Shown one piece after another: positions 1 through 8,205 of a stretch of 64,000 nucleotides of DNA. This DNA comes from Bacteroidota bacterium (GTDB lineage Bacteria; Bacteroidota; Bacteroidia; Palsa-965). Location of the stretch: contig VBWE01000001.1 in the NCBI GenBank assembly GCA_006218065.1, forward strand, positions 13,099 through 77,098, read 5' to 3'. The notes under the pieces are model-generated. The model saw nothing but the letters and a program-made list of their open reading frames with translations. It had not been told where the DNA came from and made no database searches. A program made the translations under genes and the position numbers. Each line of letters opens with the position of its first letter. Position 1 is the stretch's first letter.

Positions 1-80
1 TCCCACCCGGAAAAATACAATGCAGTGCCTGCTGCGGCCAGCAAAACTCCGGTAACTGCGAGCAGATCGAATTTGCGCAT
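1..80 (-). CDS. N-terminal fragment of a membrane or exported protein
   Basis: Only the first 26 codons are inside the window. The ATG is at 80 on the minus strand, 4 nt after the TGA of the redoxin gene, so the two are probably cotranscribed. The visible peptide begins MRKFDLLAVTG and continues as one hydrophobic stretch (LLAVTGVLLAAAGTALYF), which fits a signal anchor or first membrane segment. The family cannot be named from this fragment. Confidence 0.5.
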   Translation of the reverse strand, partial: MRKFDLLAVTGVLLAAAGTALYFSGW

Positions 81-84
81 GGCT

Positions 85-1065
85 TCAGTTCAGTTTTTCG
101 ATGATCGGGAATATCAGCGACGGGTTCAGGAACTCGCCTACACGGTCCGGGCGCGATACATAACGCACAACGCCTTGTTTATCGACCAGGAACGAGGCGG
201 GAAGCGGAATGCCTTCATCGTATTTTTCGGCGAAATCGTTGTCGTATTCCTGCATCTGTACACCGTAGATCATCGCCGTTTTCTGTCCTTCGTCAGCCAG
301 CACTTTGAAATCGAGACCGAGACGTTCCACCATTTCTTTGTTTACGCCCACCGGGTCGGGACCGACGGACAAAACGAAAATATTTTTGGAACGGAATCGT
401 TCCGCTTCTTTCTGGTACGTGCGCAGCATCATGTGACATCCCGGGCACCAGTCGCCGCGCACGAAAATCAGCAGCAGGTGACGACTTCCTTTGAAATCGG
501 AGAGCTGCACGAGTTCCCCGTTCTGGTCGGGAAGTGAAAAAGCGGGCGCCTCGCCGCCGATGGCGATCTTGTATCCTTTCAGCGTAACACCGAGCAATTG
601 TTTTTTATCCTTGAGAATTCCCCAGCCGATCACGGCGGCGAAAAAGAAAGCGGGAGCGGGAATCACCCAGGCTTTCCAATCGCCATGCCCCATGAAAATG
701 CCGGCGAGGTGAACGCCAAGCGCGATGATGAACGTCGCCGGTTCGAACCAGGCATAATTCGTATAACCGAAGAACCGGAAGAAAACAATCCGCCCGAAGG
801 TAACCAGCGCAGAAAGCAGCATGACCAGCACGAGGTACGGCACACCGGTCAGCGGCCAGTCGAGCAACACACCCACCGTTGCGGCCGAAAAGAATTGCGT
901 GAAAAACTGGAGCGGGGAAGTGAACTTCGAAAACTCTTTCATCGCCACCAGGTAACCGGTAAGCGCAAGCAGGGCCCCGGCCCAAAGCCATTCCGTAAGC
1001 AGAAAAGCGAGTCCGCCAAAAGCCAGGACAAGTCCGGAGACTGTGTACTTGGGAAAATGTTTCAT
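85..1065 (-). CDS. Membrane-anchored redoxin (AhpC/TSA, TlpA-like thiol oxidoreductase)
   Basis: The protein has 326 aa if translation starts at MKHFPKYT; an ATG 12 codons upstream is possible but adds nothing conserved. Residues 8-150 hold about five hydrophobic segments, and residues 168-326 form a thioredoxin-fold redoxin domain. The active site is GDWCPGC (Cys207, Cys210), followed by the usual SVGPDPVG and ASFLVDKQGVVRY segments. The expected role is peroxide or thiol reduction at the membrane. The orientation of the domain is inferred. The multi-pass membrane part in front of a redoxin domain is less common than a simple lipoprotein or signal-peptide form. Confidence 0.8.
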   Translation of the reverse strand: MKHFPKYTVSGLVLAFGGLAFLLTEWLWAGALLALTGYLVAMKEFSKFTSPLQFFTQFFSAATVGVLLDWPLTGVPYLVLVMLLSALVTFGRIVFFRFFGYTNYAWFEPATFIIALGVHLAGIFMGHGDWKAWVIPAPAFFFAAVIGWGILKDKKQLLGVTLKGYKIAIGGEAPAFSLPDQNGELVQLSDFKGSRHLLLIFVRGDWCPGCHMMLRTYQKEAERFRSKNIFVLSVGPDPVGVNKEMVERLGLDFKVLADEGQKTAMIYGVQMQEYDNDFAEKYDEGIPLPASFLVDKQGVVRYVSRPDRVGEFLNPSLIFPIIEKLN

Positions 1066-1140
1066 AGAGTCGGTGCTATCAAATATAAGAATAGTTGGCA
1101 ACCTCGTATCTCAACATACGCCGAAGACGCCGCGCCGGTT

Positions 1141-1167
1141 TTGCCGGGGAAGACTTTTTTAACTTTG
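1141..1167 (+). promoter_or_regulatory. Bacteroidota promoter of the HAD gene (predicted leaderless)
   Basis: TTG at 1141-1143, a 16-nt spacer and TAACTTTG at 1160-1167 match the Bacteroidota -33/-7 pattern (TTG, TAnnTTTG). Only five nt separate the -7 element from the ATG at 1173, so transcription should begin at or next to the start codon. Confidence 0.65.
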
Positions 1168-1172
1168 CGGCG

Positions 1173-1790
1173 ATGCAGCGGTTCCGGAACATCATCTTCG
1201 ACCTGGGAGGAGTAATACTCAATCTCGATTACCGGCGTACTTCCACGGCTTTTCAAAAACTCGGGCTGCAGTCCTTCGATGAAATTTACTCGCAGGTTCA
1301 GCAAAGCGGTTTGTTCGACGCGTATGAAAAAGGACTGATCGGCAGTGCGGCGTTCCGGGAAACGCTGGCGGAACACCTGCCCGCGGGAACAGTGCACGAA
1401 AAGATCGACGAAGCCTGGAACGCCATGCTGCTCGATCTTCCGCCGGAACGCCTGGAGAAACTGGAAGCGCTCGGAAAAACACACCGTATTTTCCTGCTGA
1501 GTAACACGAACGAAATTCATATCCGAGCCTTTACGGAAATACTGCGTCGCGATTTCGGTATAGAAAGTTTATCCGCGCTTTTTGAAAAAGAATACTTCTC
1601 TTTCCGGGTCGGCATGCGCAAACCGGATGTGGAAATTTTCCAGCACGTGCTTCTTGAAAACGGGCTGAGCGCTGCCGAAACGCTTTTCCTGGATGATTCC
1701 CCGCAGCACGTGGAAGGCGGGCGGCGGGCAGGTCTTACCGCGCGGCTGGTGAACGGTCCAGGAATACTGGATGATGGTTATTACCGATAA
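1173..1790 (+). CDS. HAD-superfamily phosphatase (YihX-like)
   Basis: The 205-aa start at MQRFRNIIFDLGG is chosen because the promoter lies just 5 nt upstream; the longer in-frame reading would begin before the promoter. HAD motif I is IFDLGGVILNLD (nucleophile Asp10), motif II LLSNTN (Ser110), motif III GMRKPD (Lys150) and motif IV FLDDSP (Asp174/175). The FDLGG form is typical of YihX-type sugar-phosphate phosphatases with a helical cap. The substrate is not evident. It is divergent from the redoxin gene. Confidence 0.88.
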   Translation: MQRFRNIIFDLGGVILNLDYRRTSTAFQKLGLQSFDEIYSQVQQSGLFDAYEKGLIGSAAFRETLAEHLPAGTVHEKIDEAWNAMLLDLPPERLEKLEALGKTHRIFLLSNTNEIHIRAFTEILRRDFGIESLSALFEKEYFSFRVGMRKPDVEIFQHVLLENGLSAAETLFLDDSPQHVEGGRRAGLTARLVNGPGILDDGYYR

Positions 1791-1814
1791 CTTTCAAATA
1801 CCAATTTCCACGAA

Positions 1815-1917
1815 CTAAAATATAACGATGTCACCCTGAGCGGAGTCGAAGAGCATGTACCGGGAACTTTTATACAACGGTTGTAATACATGCCCTTCGA
1901 CTCCCGCTCAGGGTGAC
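1815..1917. repeat. REP-like inverted repeat, family 1, copy A
   Basis: Two arms, 1830-1860 and 1883-1917, pair around GTCACCCTGAGCGGAGTCGA and its complement. The inner loop carries a smaller palindrome (TACAACGGTTGTA, 1873-1885). The flank CTAAAATATAACGATG (1815-1830) recurs, inverted, at the other side of copy B near 37.7 kb, so the mobile unit is about 103 bp. The copy lies between the HAD and epimerase genes, which converge. Confidence 0.8.
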
Positions 1918-1939
1918 GCTTTAATAATAATGTTGGTAT

Positions 1940-2344
1940 TTATGCTTCTATCTCCTGGCAAAGTTCCACCAGCACACCGTTCGCGTCTTTCGGGTGAACG
2001 AAGCAAACGAGTTTATTATCCGCACCGCGTTTGGGTTCGGCATTCAGCAGGGTGAATCCTTCGGCCTGCAACCGGCGCATCTCGGCATGAATATCATCCA
2101 CTTCGAAAGCGATATGGTGAATGCCTTCTCCGCGCTTCGCGATGAATTTTGCGACGGGGCTGTCTTCGCGGGTAGCTTCCAGCAGTTCGATTTTATTTTC
2201 GCCTGTTTTAAAAAAAGAAGTGGTTACGCCTTCGCTTTCCACGATTTCCGTTTTGTATGCGGCCGTTCCGAGCAGGCGCGCAAAAAGATCATTCGATGCA
2301 GCCAGGTTTTTTACAGCGATGCCGATATGTTCTATTTTGTTCAT
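1940..2344 (-). CDS. mce: Methylmalonyl-CoA epimerase
   Basis: A 134-aa VOC-superfamily protein of full family length. It interconverts (R)- and (S)-methylmalonyl-CoA in the propionate/succinate route. The metal-binding residues expected for the family are present: His6 (HIGIAV), His77 (GIHHIAFEV) and Glu127 (VLVELCQ), with Glu53 (NKIELLEA) at the usual Gln/Glu position. The strong terminator immediately upstream (2358-2392) separates it from the preceding minus-strand gene, so it needs its own promoter. Confidence 0.92.
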   Translation of the reverse strand: MNKIEHIGIAVKNLAASNDLFARLLGTAAYKTEIVESEGVTTSFFKTGENKIELLEATREDSPVAKFIAKRGEGIHHIAFEVDDIHAEMRRLQAEGFTLLNAEPKRGADNKLVCFVHPKDANGVLVELCQEIEA

Positions 2345-2357
2345 GTTTTTTCGGGCA

Positions 2358-2392
2358 AAAAAAATCCCGGTTTTTCCGACCGGGATTTTTTG
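2358..2392 (-). terminator. Rho-independent terminator (bidirectional)
   Basis: The stem AAAAAATCCCGG / CCGGGATTTTTT has a 9-nt loop and a T-run on both strands. It ends the secreted-protein gene at 2407-3213 and lies in front of mce. Confidence 0.85.
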
Positions 2393-2406
2393 TTTTTATG
2401 TTTTGA

Positions 2407-3213
2407 TCAGCGCTTGAAGAATTCGCCGGTTTTGTTGTCGTAGTTCAGGAAGTATCCGCCACGGGCAAGTCCGTTCAGGTCTATTTTACCTCCGAAGCCT
2501 TTTTTCACGATGTTTCCGAACTGGTCGTAAATTTCATACATCGTTTCTCCGCCGATGAAGGTGATTTCTTTATCCGCTTTCACCGGTTCGAATTTGATTT
2601 CCGGTGTGGGCGAAGTATACGGTGCAGCGCGCGATACACGGGGCTGCCCGGTATAGTCAACTTGTTTAACGCGGAACTGGTTTTGCCCGGAATGGGGAAC
2701 TACTTTAAAAGAATAGTCATTCGGTCCGCCCAGGCCTGTGCCGTCCACTTCACCGACTTTCACCCACTTGTTCCAGCGGAACTGTTCTACTATATAAGTA
2801 AGCTTACCGCTTTCGTTGCGTGTCTGCCACTTGAGGATATAATCGTTGCCTTCTTTTTTCACGTCCATCGTTGTGACTTCGAAGGTGCTTTTCGGCTTAA
2901 GAACTTCAGGATTGAGGACTTTGGGTTTGCAATCTCCTTTGTGGAAAATTTTGACTTCTACTTTATCTCCGGGATTAAGTTTGTAGTTGCGCAGGTCGAT
3001 CTCGAAAGCGCTGGACGCGATTTCGTCAATAGACACCTGGTCGTTAACACGAACTTCGTATACACAAAAGCCGATACCGTTTGAAGCAAACGGATTCTGC
3101 ACGTATAGGTTTTTTCCCTGGTAGTTGCCTTCAACAAGAATAACCTGCGATTTAACGCCAAAAGAGGCGAGAAATAACACGAGGAGAGTAAATAAGGATC
3201 TGTAGCTCATCAT
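2407..3213 (-). CDS. Conserved secreted Bacteroidota protein with a T9SS-like C-terminus
   Basis: 268 aa when started at MMSYRSLFTLL; a longer reading begins upstream of the likely promoter. A signal peptide (SLFTLLVLFLASFGVKSQ) precedes a mature region with two cysteine-containing beta segments (NGIGFCVYEV, FHKGDCKP) and a fibronectin III-like stretch at about 125-205. The last ~45 residues (YEIYDQFGNIVKKG, LARGGYFLNYDNKTGEFFKR) resemble a type A T9SS sorting domain. The function is unknown. I know of similar Bacteroidota hypothetical proteins but no characterised member. It is divergent from the peptide-binding lipoprotein gene. Confidence 0.75.
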   Translation of the reverse strand: MMSYRSLFTLLVLFLASFGVKSQVILVEGNYQGKNLYVQNPFASNGIGFCVYEVRVNDQVSIDEIASSAFEIDLRNYKLNPGDKVEVKIFHKGDCKPKVLNPEVLKPKSTFEVTTMDVKKEGNDYILKWQTRNESGKLTYIVEQFRWNKWVKVGEVDGTGLGGPNDYSFKVVPHSGQNQFRVKQVDYTGQPRVSRAAPYTSPTPEIKFEPVKADKEITFIGGETMYEIYDQFGNIVKKGFGGKIDLNGLARGGYFLNYDNKTGEFFKR

Positions 3214-3220
3214 AGAGAGT

Positions 3221-3235
3221 TGCGTACGGTACGCA
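3221..3235. promoter_or_regulatory. Perfect 15-bp palindrome over the predicted transcription start
   Basis: TGCGTAC-G-GTACGCA is symmetric around one central base. On the minus strand it overlaps the last two bases of a -7-like GAAATTTG and ends 7 nt before the first ATG of the secreted-protein gene. That is a typical repressor position, although the binding protein is unknown. Confidence 0.4.
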
Positions 3236-3432
3236 AATTTCGCACGCAATATTATAACGTTCCGGGTGAAATTCAAAATTAACAGCTAATTATTTTCGAC
3301 CAAAGCCATTTGAGCGAAGCCGAACTTGTTTTTGCTTTTGGCTGTTCGGATGAAAAACCGTATCCTTGCAGTGGTAAAAAGCAGGTGGTTGGCCCCTGTC
3401 AAGCCTGCTTTGCTTTAACCTTTAAAGTATTT

Positions 3433-5223
3433 ATGAAAAAAGCGCTTTTTTTTCTTTCCCTGGCTGCACTAGGGGTTTCGTGCAGCAACGACCCGGCAAC
3501 GGGCAAAGACCGCAAAGCTATTGGCAACCGGGCATACGGAGGCACTGTACGTTATAATGAAACCGAAAAGATTCAATCGCTCTATCCGGTCTTTATTACA
3601 GATGCCATTTCTTCGCATATCGCCTCGCAGATATATGAAGGTCTTGTCAAGTTCAGCCCGAAAACCCTCCAGATTATCCCCGCCATTGCCAAAAAATGGG
3701 ATATCGACGCCTCCCGGACTGTTTATACATTCCACCTGCGCGGGGACGTTTTTTTCCATGATGACGCGTGTTTCGACGGTGGCAAGGGCCGAAAAGTAAC
3801 GGCAAGAGACTTCGAATATTCCTTCAAGCAGCTTTGCACTAATTCCACCAATAATTTCAGTTTCGGAACTACTTTTAAAGACCGTGTAAAAGGAGCGAAT
3901 GCCTATTACGCTTCTGGCAGCGGCTCTATCGAAGGAGTTAAAGTGCTGAATGACTCTACGTTACAGCTTACTCTCGAAAAACCGAATAACGCATTCCTTT
4001 ATATACTGGCCAATCCTGCGGCTGCAGTAATTCCCGAAGAGGCCGTAAAAGAATACAACGATAAAATGCACGTCGGCACCGGTCCGTTCATCGTCCGGGA
4101 AATAAAAGCGGATACCAGTATGCTGGTCATGGTTCGTAATGACAATTATTACGGAATTGACTCGCTCGGCAATAAACTGCCTTTCCTCGATACTATTAAA
4201 GTATCGTTTATCGACAGCAAGCGTGCTGAACTGGAGGCCTTTACTGCCGGCGACCTGGACTTCGTATGGGGATTGAACGCCGATGCGATCAAGGACCTGG
4301 TTTCTTCGCAGATCCAGAATTTCCAGCAGAAACCGCCGAAATACGTGCTTGATCACACCGCGGAAATGGTGACGCAGATTTACGAATTCAATACTACACG
4401 CGCGCCTTTCAACGATCTGAAAGTACGCCAGGCTTTCTGCTATGCTGTAAACAGGAACAAAATCATCGACGGCGTACTCGGCGGTGAAGCCTACGGTCCC
4501 GGGGTAAACGGCATTTGCCCGCCCGCCCTCAAAGGATACAATATCAACGAAATCAAAGGATACGATTTCGATCCGCAAAAAGCGCAGGATCTTCTTGCTG
4601 CCGCCGGTTACAAAACAATCGGCCATCCGAACGGGAAAGATTTCCCCACCGTGCGCCTGATCCTGAACAGCGGCGGTGCAAAGAATACCAACGTGGCCAC
4701 CGAAATCCAGAGCCAGTTACGCGATGTGCTCGGTGTAAACGTGGACTTTGTAAACGTCAACTTCGCGCAGAAACTGGAAGACGCCAAATATGCACGTTCG
4801 GATATTTTCCGCTCGGCATGGGTGGCCGACTTTCCTTCTCCGGAGAACTTCCTCGCACTTTTTTACGGAGGAGATGTTCCCGACAGCACGAACAAACCAT
4901 CGTACCCGAATACCACGCGCTACAAGAACCCGGAATTTGACAAACTTTTTGAAGCCGCCAAAGCAGCGCCCAACCAGGAAGAAGCCAACAAACTTTTCCT
5001 GCAGGCCGAACAGCTGATGGTAAACGACGCGCCGTCTATGTTCCTCTGGTATGATGAGAATTACAAGCTCACGCAGTATCGTATAAAAAATTTCTACACC
5101 AATGCCATGCGTTACTACGACTTCTCGGAAGTGTATGTGAAAGAAGACACCGCTCCGAAAGAAGGCGAGAAGAAAGCGGATGACAAAAAAGGGGAGTCCG
5201 GGGACGGCCAGGACAAGCACTAA
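3433..5223 (+). CDS. ABC transporter peptide-binding lipoprotein (SBP family 5, OppA/DppA-like)
   Basis: 596 aa from MKKALFFLSLAALGVSC, a lipoprotein signal with the lipidated Cys at 17. The body follows the SBP_bac_5 pattern: GGTVRYNETEKIQSLYP at the start, IYEGLVKFSP, a Y-HLR-DV-FHD motif (YTFHLRGDVFFHD), VRQAFCYAVNR and the closing APSMFLWYDENY. It should capture oligopeptides or a similar substrate outside the inner membrane. No permease or ATPase gene lies nearby, so it is an orphan. The last ~30 residues are a charged low-complexity tail rich in Lys, Asp and Glu. Confidence 0.88.
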   Translation: MKKALFFLSLAALGVSCSNDPATGKDRKAIGNRAYGGTVRYNETEKIQSLYPVFITDAISSHIASQIYEGLVKFSPKTLQIIPAIAKKWDIDASRTVYTFHLRGDVFFHDDACFDGGKGRKVTARDFEYSFKQLCTNSTNNFSFGTTFKDRVKGANAYYASGSGSIEGVKVLNDSTLQLTLEKPNNAFLYILANPAAAVIPEEAVKEYNDKMHVGTGPFIVREIKADTSMLVMVRNDNYYGIDSLGNKLPFLDTIKVSFIDSKRAELEAFTAGDLDFVWGLNADAIKDLVSSQIQNFQQKPPKYVLDHTAEMVTQIYEFNTTRAPFNDLKVRQAFCYAVNRNKIIDGVLGGEAYGPGVNGICPPALKGYNINEIKGYDFDPQKAQDLLAAAGYKTIGHPNGKDFPTVRLILNSGGAKNTNVATEIQSQLRDVLGVNVDFVNVNFAQKLEDAKYARSDIFRSAWVADFPSPENFLALFYGGDVPDSTNKPSYPNTTRYKNPEFDKLFEAAKAAPNQEEANKLFLQAEQLMVNDAPSMFLWYDENYKLTQYRIKNFYTNAMRYYDFSEVYVKEDTAPKEGEKKADDKKGESGDGQDKH

Positions 5224-5243
5224 TATCCACTGTGGAAACTACG

Positions 5244-5279
5244 CGACCCTTGCATCTACATGCAAGGGTCGTTCATTTT
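5244..5279 (+). terminator. Rho-independent terminator
   Basis: A perfect 12-bp stem (CGACCCTTGCAT / ATGCAAGGGTCG) with a CTAC loop is followed by TTCATTTT. It ends the peptide-binding lipoprotein gene before the DUF4139 gene. Confidence 0.85.
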
Positions 5280-5296
5280 AAAAAAACATATACGTC

Positions 5297-6961
5297 ATGA
5301 AAACAAAATTTGCACTGCTAATGCTTTTCGTTTCCGCCACGCTGATGGCCAAAGATGAACATGAACAAAAAATCGATGTGCCGGTGAAGTCGGCGATCAT
5401 CTACCTGACCGGCGCGGAAGTGATGCACGCCAAGCAGGTAACACTCGAGGCCGGGCGCAACGTGCTTGTTTTTACAGGCCTCTCGCCGAAACTGAATTCG
5501 AAAAGTATCCAGTTCACCGCAGGCAATGCCGTTTCGATTTTGTCCATTTCCGATCGTATCGATTATATTACCAGCCAGCTGCGCGTGGAAACCCGCGGCC
5601 TGCAGCTTCGCGATTCGTCGGCGATGATCGGTGAAACACTTCAGCAGATCCAGTATGAAGTAGAAGCGTACGAAACGGAAAAACGCATGCTGAACCAGAA
5701 CCAGAGCATCGGCGGCGCCGACAAAGGCGTGGCGATAGCCGAACTGAAACTGGCCGCCGATTTCTACCGTTCGCGCATCAAAGACATCAACGCGGAATTA
5801 TTCAAACTCGAAAAGCGCCGCAAGCAGCAAAACGAAATCCTGGCACGCATCAACAAGCAGCTTACCGCCATGAAAGCGATGAATGCGCCACCGATGGCCG
5901 AAATTTCTGTACTCATGATCACCGCCGCACGCACTACAGTAGATGTGGAACTGCGTTACCTGGTAAACGACGCGGGCTGGGCGCCGAGTTACGACCTGCT
6001 GGCTGAAGATGTTTCCAAACCGATCGAACTGCGTTACCGTGCGAAAGTTTTTAATAATACGCAGGTGGACTGGAATGATATCAAGGTGAAACTTTCTACC
6101 GCCGACCCGATGCGCAGCGCCGCCAAGCCGGACCTGAATGCTTGGTACCTGAATTTTTCATCCGGGAATTATTCTTCGCAGGGCAGCAGCAACTGGCAGA
6201 AAAGTCAGCAGAGCAACGCTTACGGAAATGCGCCGGCCGCCGCCAACAATGATTACCAGAATATCGGCCAGGGCGACCTGGGCATCAAACAGCCGATCCA
6301 GTACGAAGAAATCCAGGTTTCGGAACTGAGCGCGGAGTTCGACATCAAACAAACGTACAGTGTTCCGGCCGACGCACGTCCGTATATCATCGACGTAACG
6401 AATTATACGCTGCCCGCGACGTACAAGCATTTCAGCGCGCCGAAGATCGACCGCGACGCATTCCTGCTCGCGCGCATCACCGGCTGGGAAGCGCTCGACC
6501 TGGTGGAAGGTCCGGCCAATATTTATTTCGGCGGCACGTATGTCGGCCAGTCGTACATCATCACGCGCACAGCCAACGATACGCTCGACCTTTCGCTCGG
6601 CCGTGATAATAAAGTACTCGTTACACGTACCAAGCTGAAGGATTTCAATAACGAGAAGATGATCGGCAGTTCGAAAAAAGTAACGCACGGGTACGAGATC
6701 ACCGTAAAAAACAACCGTAAGAGCCCGATCACGATCGACGTGGTGGACCAGTTACCGATCTCGCAGGATGCGGAAATCACCGTGGAAGCGATGGAAATTT
6801 CGGACGCTGCAAAAGAAGTGAATACGGGTAAACTGACCTGGTCCATGACCCTGCAGCCGGGCGATGCGAAAAAAGTAACGCTCACCTACTCCATAAAATA
6901 TCCGAAGAATAAAACCGTTATCTTGCAGAAGACCGAGAAGCGGATGAGAGCGAAGTTCTGA
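5297..6961 (+). CDS. DUF4140/DUF4139 secreted protein (MuiA-like)
   Basis: 554 aa with a signal peptide ([14 protein letters not shown]). The N-terminal DUF4140 part (about 25-90: [21 protein letters not shown]) is followed by a coiled coil (about 95-195, many Glu/Lys/Gln heptads ending [17 protein letters not shown]) and a C-terminal DUF4139 beta domain (about 200-554, including [16 protein letters not shown]). The family is named after a mucoidy inhibitor but its biochemical role is unknown. A Gln/Asn/Ser-rich insert lies at about 290-320. It is separated from the upstream gene by a terminator and from the downstream J-domain gene by a quasi-palindrome. Confidence 0.85.
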   Translation: MKTKFALLMLFVSATLMAKDEHEQKIDVPVKSAIIYLTGAEVMHAKQVTLEAGRNVLVFTGLSPKLNSKSIQFTAGNAVSILSISDRIDYITSQLRVETRGLQLRDSSAMIGETLQQIQYEVEAYETEKRMLNQNQSIGGADKGVAIAELKLAADFYRSRIKDINAELFKLEKRRKQQNEILARINKQLTAMKAMNAPPMAEISVLMITAARTTVDVELRYLVNDAGWAPSYDLLAEDVSKPIELRYRAKVFNNTQVDWNDIKVKLSTADPMRSAAKPDLNAWYLNFSSGNYSSQGSSNWQKSQQSNAYGNAPAAANNDYQNIGQGDLGIKQPIQYEEIQVSELSAEFDIKQTYSVPADARPYIIDVTNYTLPATYKHFSAPKIDRDAFLLARITGWEALDLVEGPANIYFGGTYVGQSYIITRTANDTLDLSLGRDNKVLVTRTKLKDFNNEKMIGSSKKVTHGYEITVKNNRKSPITIDVVDQLPISQDAEITVEAMEISDAAKEVNTGKLTWSMTLQPGDAKKVTLTYSIKYPKNKTVILQKTEKRMRAKF

Positions 6962-6995
6962 TCTGTTTAAAACAGCGGAGCTGTAACCCGTTTAC

Positions 6996-7073
6996 CATTT
7001 TCGATTGCCGATTGCGGATTGGCGATTCAGCAAAAAGAATAAGCGTATCGCTCAATCGGCAATCGAAAATCGG
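6996..7073. repeat. Intergenic quasi-palindrome made of CGATTGCC words
   Basis: TTTTCGATTGCCGATTG on the left pairs with CAATCGGCAATCGAAAA on the right, around a 37-nt loop that holds further copies of the same word (GCGGATTGGCGATT). It ends about 10 nt before the J-domain gene start, so it would be in or next to that gene's leader. Confidence 0.7.
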
Positions 7074-7083
7074 CATTCCGGTA

Positions 7084-8052
7084 ATGAAAAACTATTATTC
7101 CATACTTGGAGTTGACGAGCTTGCGGGTGATGAGGAAATCAAACGTGCATACCGCAGCCTGGCCAAACGCTGGCATCCCGACAAAAATCACGGGAACCCG
7201 GTAGCGGAAGAACGATTCAAGGAAATAGCCGAAGCCTATGCTGTGCTTTCCGACCCGATGCTCCGGCGGCAGCACGACCTGAAACTGCAGCGCAAACGTG
7301 TATACAGCGCCGACTTTGTTTTTTACGACTCTCCGAAAAACGATCAGAAAGAGAACCGCCGGCGCGGAAAACCGGAATATTCGGAAGGATTTCTCCGCTG
7401 GCGTTCGGTTAAACTGCGTGCTGATCAGCGCCGCCGCCGGGTGATCCTCGTGGGCATGATCATCGCCTTTATCGCCTGGATAGCCGGCGCACAGTGGCTT
7501 GAAAAATACAACGAAGAGCAGAGCCGGCTTTCTTCGCTCGAAATCGAAAGGCGTTTGCGCGAGATCGCCCAGGAGCGTCTCCGGATGGAAAAGAAAGAGA
7601 TCGACAATCTTGATTCTCCTTTCTACGCGGTATTCGGCGACGGGGACTACGACTGGCTGACGACGAATCATATCGAAGTGAATGTGCCGCATGCCGATGC
7701 GGTGATCTGCCTGCAGCAGGCCGACGAGCCTTACATGACCATCCGGAACGAATTTATTTTCGCGGGTAATTCTTTTACGCTGACCAATATTCCGTACGGC
7801 CGCTATTTTATAAAAGTGTATGAAGGCGCAGGCTGGAATTCGAAGCGCAAACTGGCCGGCGGAAAAGTAAACGGCGCGTTCGACAGGCAGGCGCGGTTTT
7901 ACCGCGTGGACCGGAAACCGTTTGTATTTATAGAGCCAACCGAAGAAAATCCGTACCCGAATACCGTCGATTCGCTCGATCTCAATCCCAAAACGATGAA
8001 AATCGTACCCATGACCGAGGCGGAGTTTTTCAAGTATCCGAAGGTGGAATAA
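7084..8052 (+). CDS. Membrane-anchored J-domain protein
   Basis: 322 aa from [10 protein letters not shown], directly after the quasi-palindrome; an ATG 24 codons upstream would translate through the repeat. Residues 1-65 form a complete J domain with HPD at 31-33. A basic region (65-120) leads to one transmembrane helix at about 120-138 ([16 protein letters not shown]). A short coiled coil and a C-terminal domain rich in beta strands follow. The HPD loop should recruit and stimulate DnaK near the membrane. There is no zinc-finger or DnaJ C-terminal substrate domain, so it is not the general DnaJ. Confidence 0.85.
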   Translation: MKNYYSILGVDELAGDEEIKRAYRSLAKRWHPDKNHGNPVAEERFKEIAEAYAVLSDPMLRRQHDLKLQRKRVYSADFVFYDSPKNDQKENRRRGKPEYSEGFLRWRSVKLRADQRRRRVILVGMIIAFIAWIAGAQWLEKYNEEQSRLSSLEIERRLREIAQERLRMEKKEIDNLDSPFYAVFGDGDYDWLTTNHIEVNVPHADAVICLQQADEPYMTIRNEFIFAGNSFTLTNIPYGRYFIKVYEGAGWNSKRKLAGGKVNGAFDRQARFYRVDRKPFVFIEPTEENPYPNTVDSLDLNPKTMKIVPMTEAEFFKYPKVE

Positions 8053-8055
8053 AAT

Positions 8056-8093
8056 CAGTTGGCGGTTTGGTGTAATACCCAAACTGCCAACTG
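8056..8093 (+). terminator. Hairpin between the J-domain and typA genes
   Basis: CAGTTGGCGGTTTGG and CCAAACTGCCAACTG form a 15-bp stem with one G-T mismatch and an 8-nt loop, starting 3 nt after the stop codon. A third copy of the word (CTGCCAACTGCC) follows. The U-run is missing, so termination is only inferred; it also belongs to the word-type quasi-palindromes. Confidence 0.5.
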
Positions 8094-8178
8094 CTCGCTG
8101 CCAACTGCCGGCTGGGTCTATTCCGAAGGAATTTTAAACAGTATATGCGGTTCCGAAGGTCTTCTCGCCGAAAAGCCG

Positions 8179-8186
8179 TACTTTTG
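8179..8186 (+). promoter_or_regulatory. -7 element of typA
   Basis: TACTTTTG matches TAnnTTTG and ends 19 nt before the ATG at 8206, the same distance seen for the C10 protease, rseP and dxr starts. Confidence 0.6.
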
Positions 8187-8205
8187 CACCTCTTTTTACA
8201 GGAAC

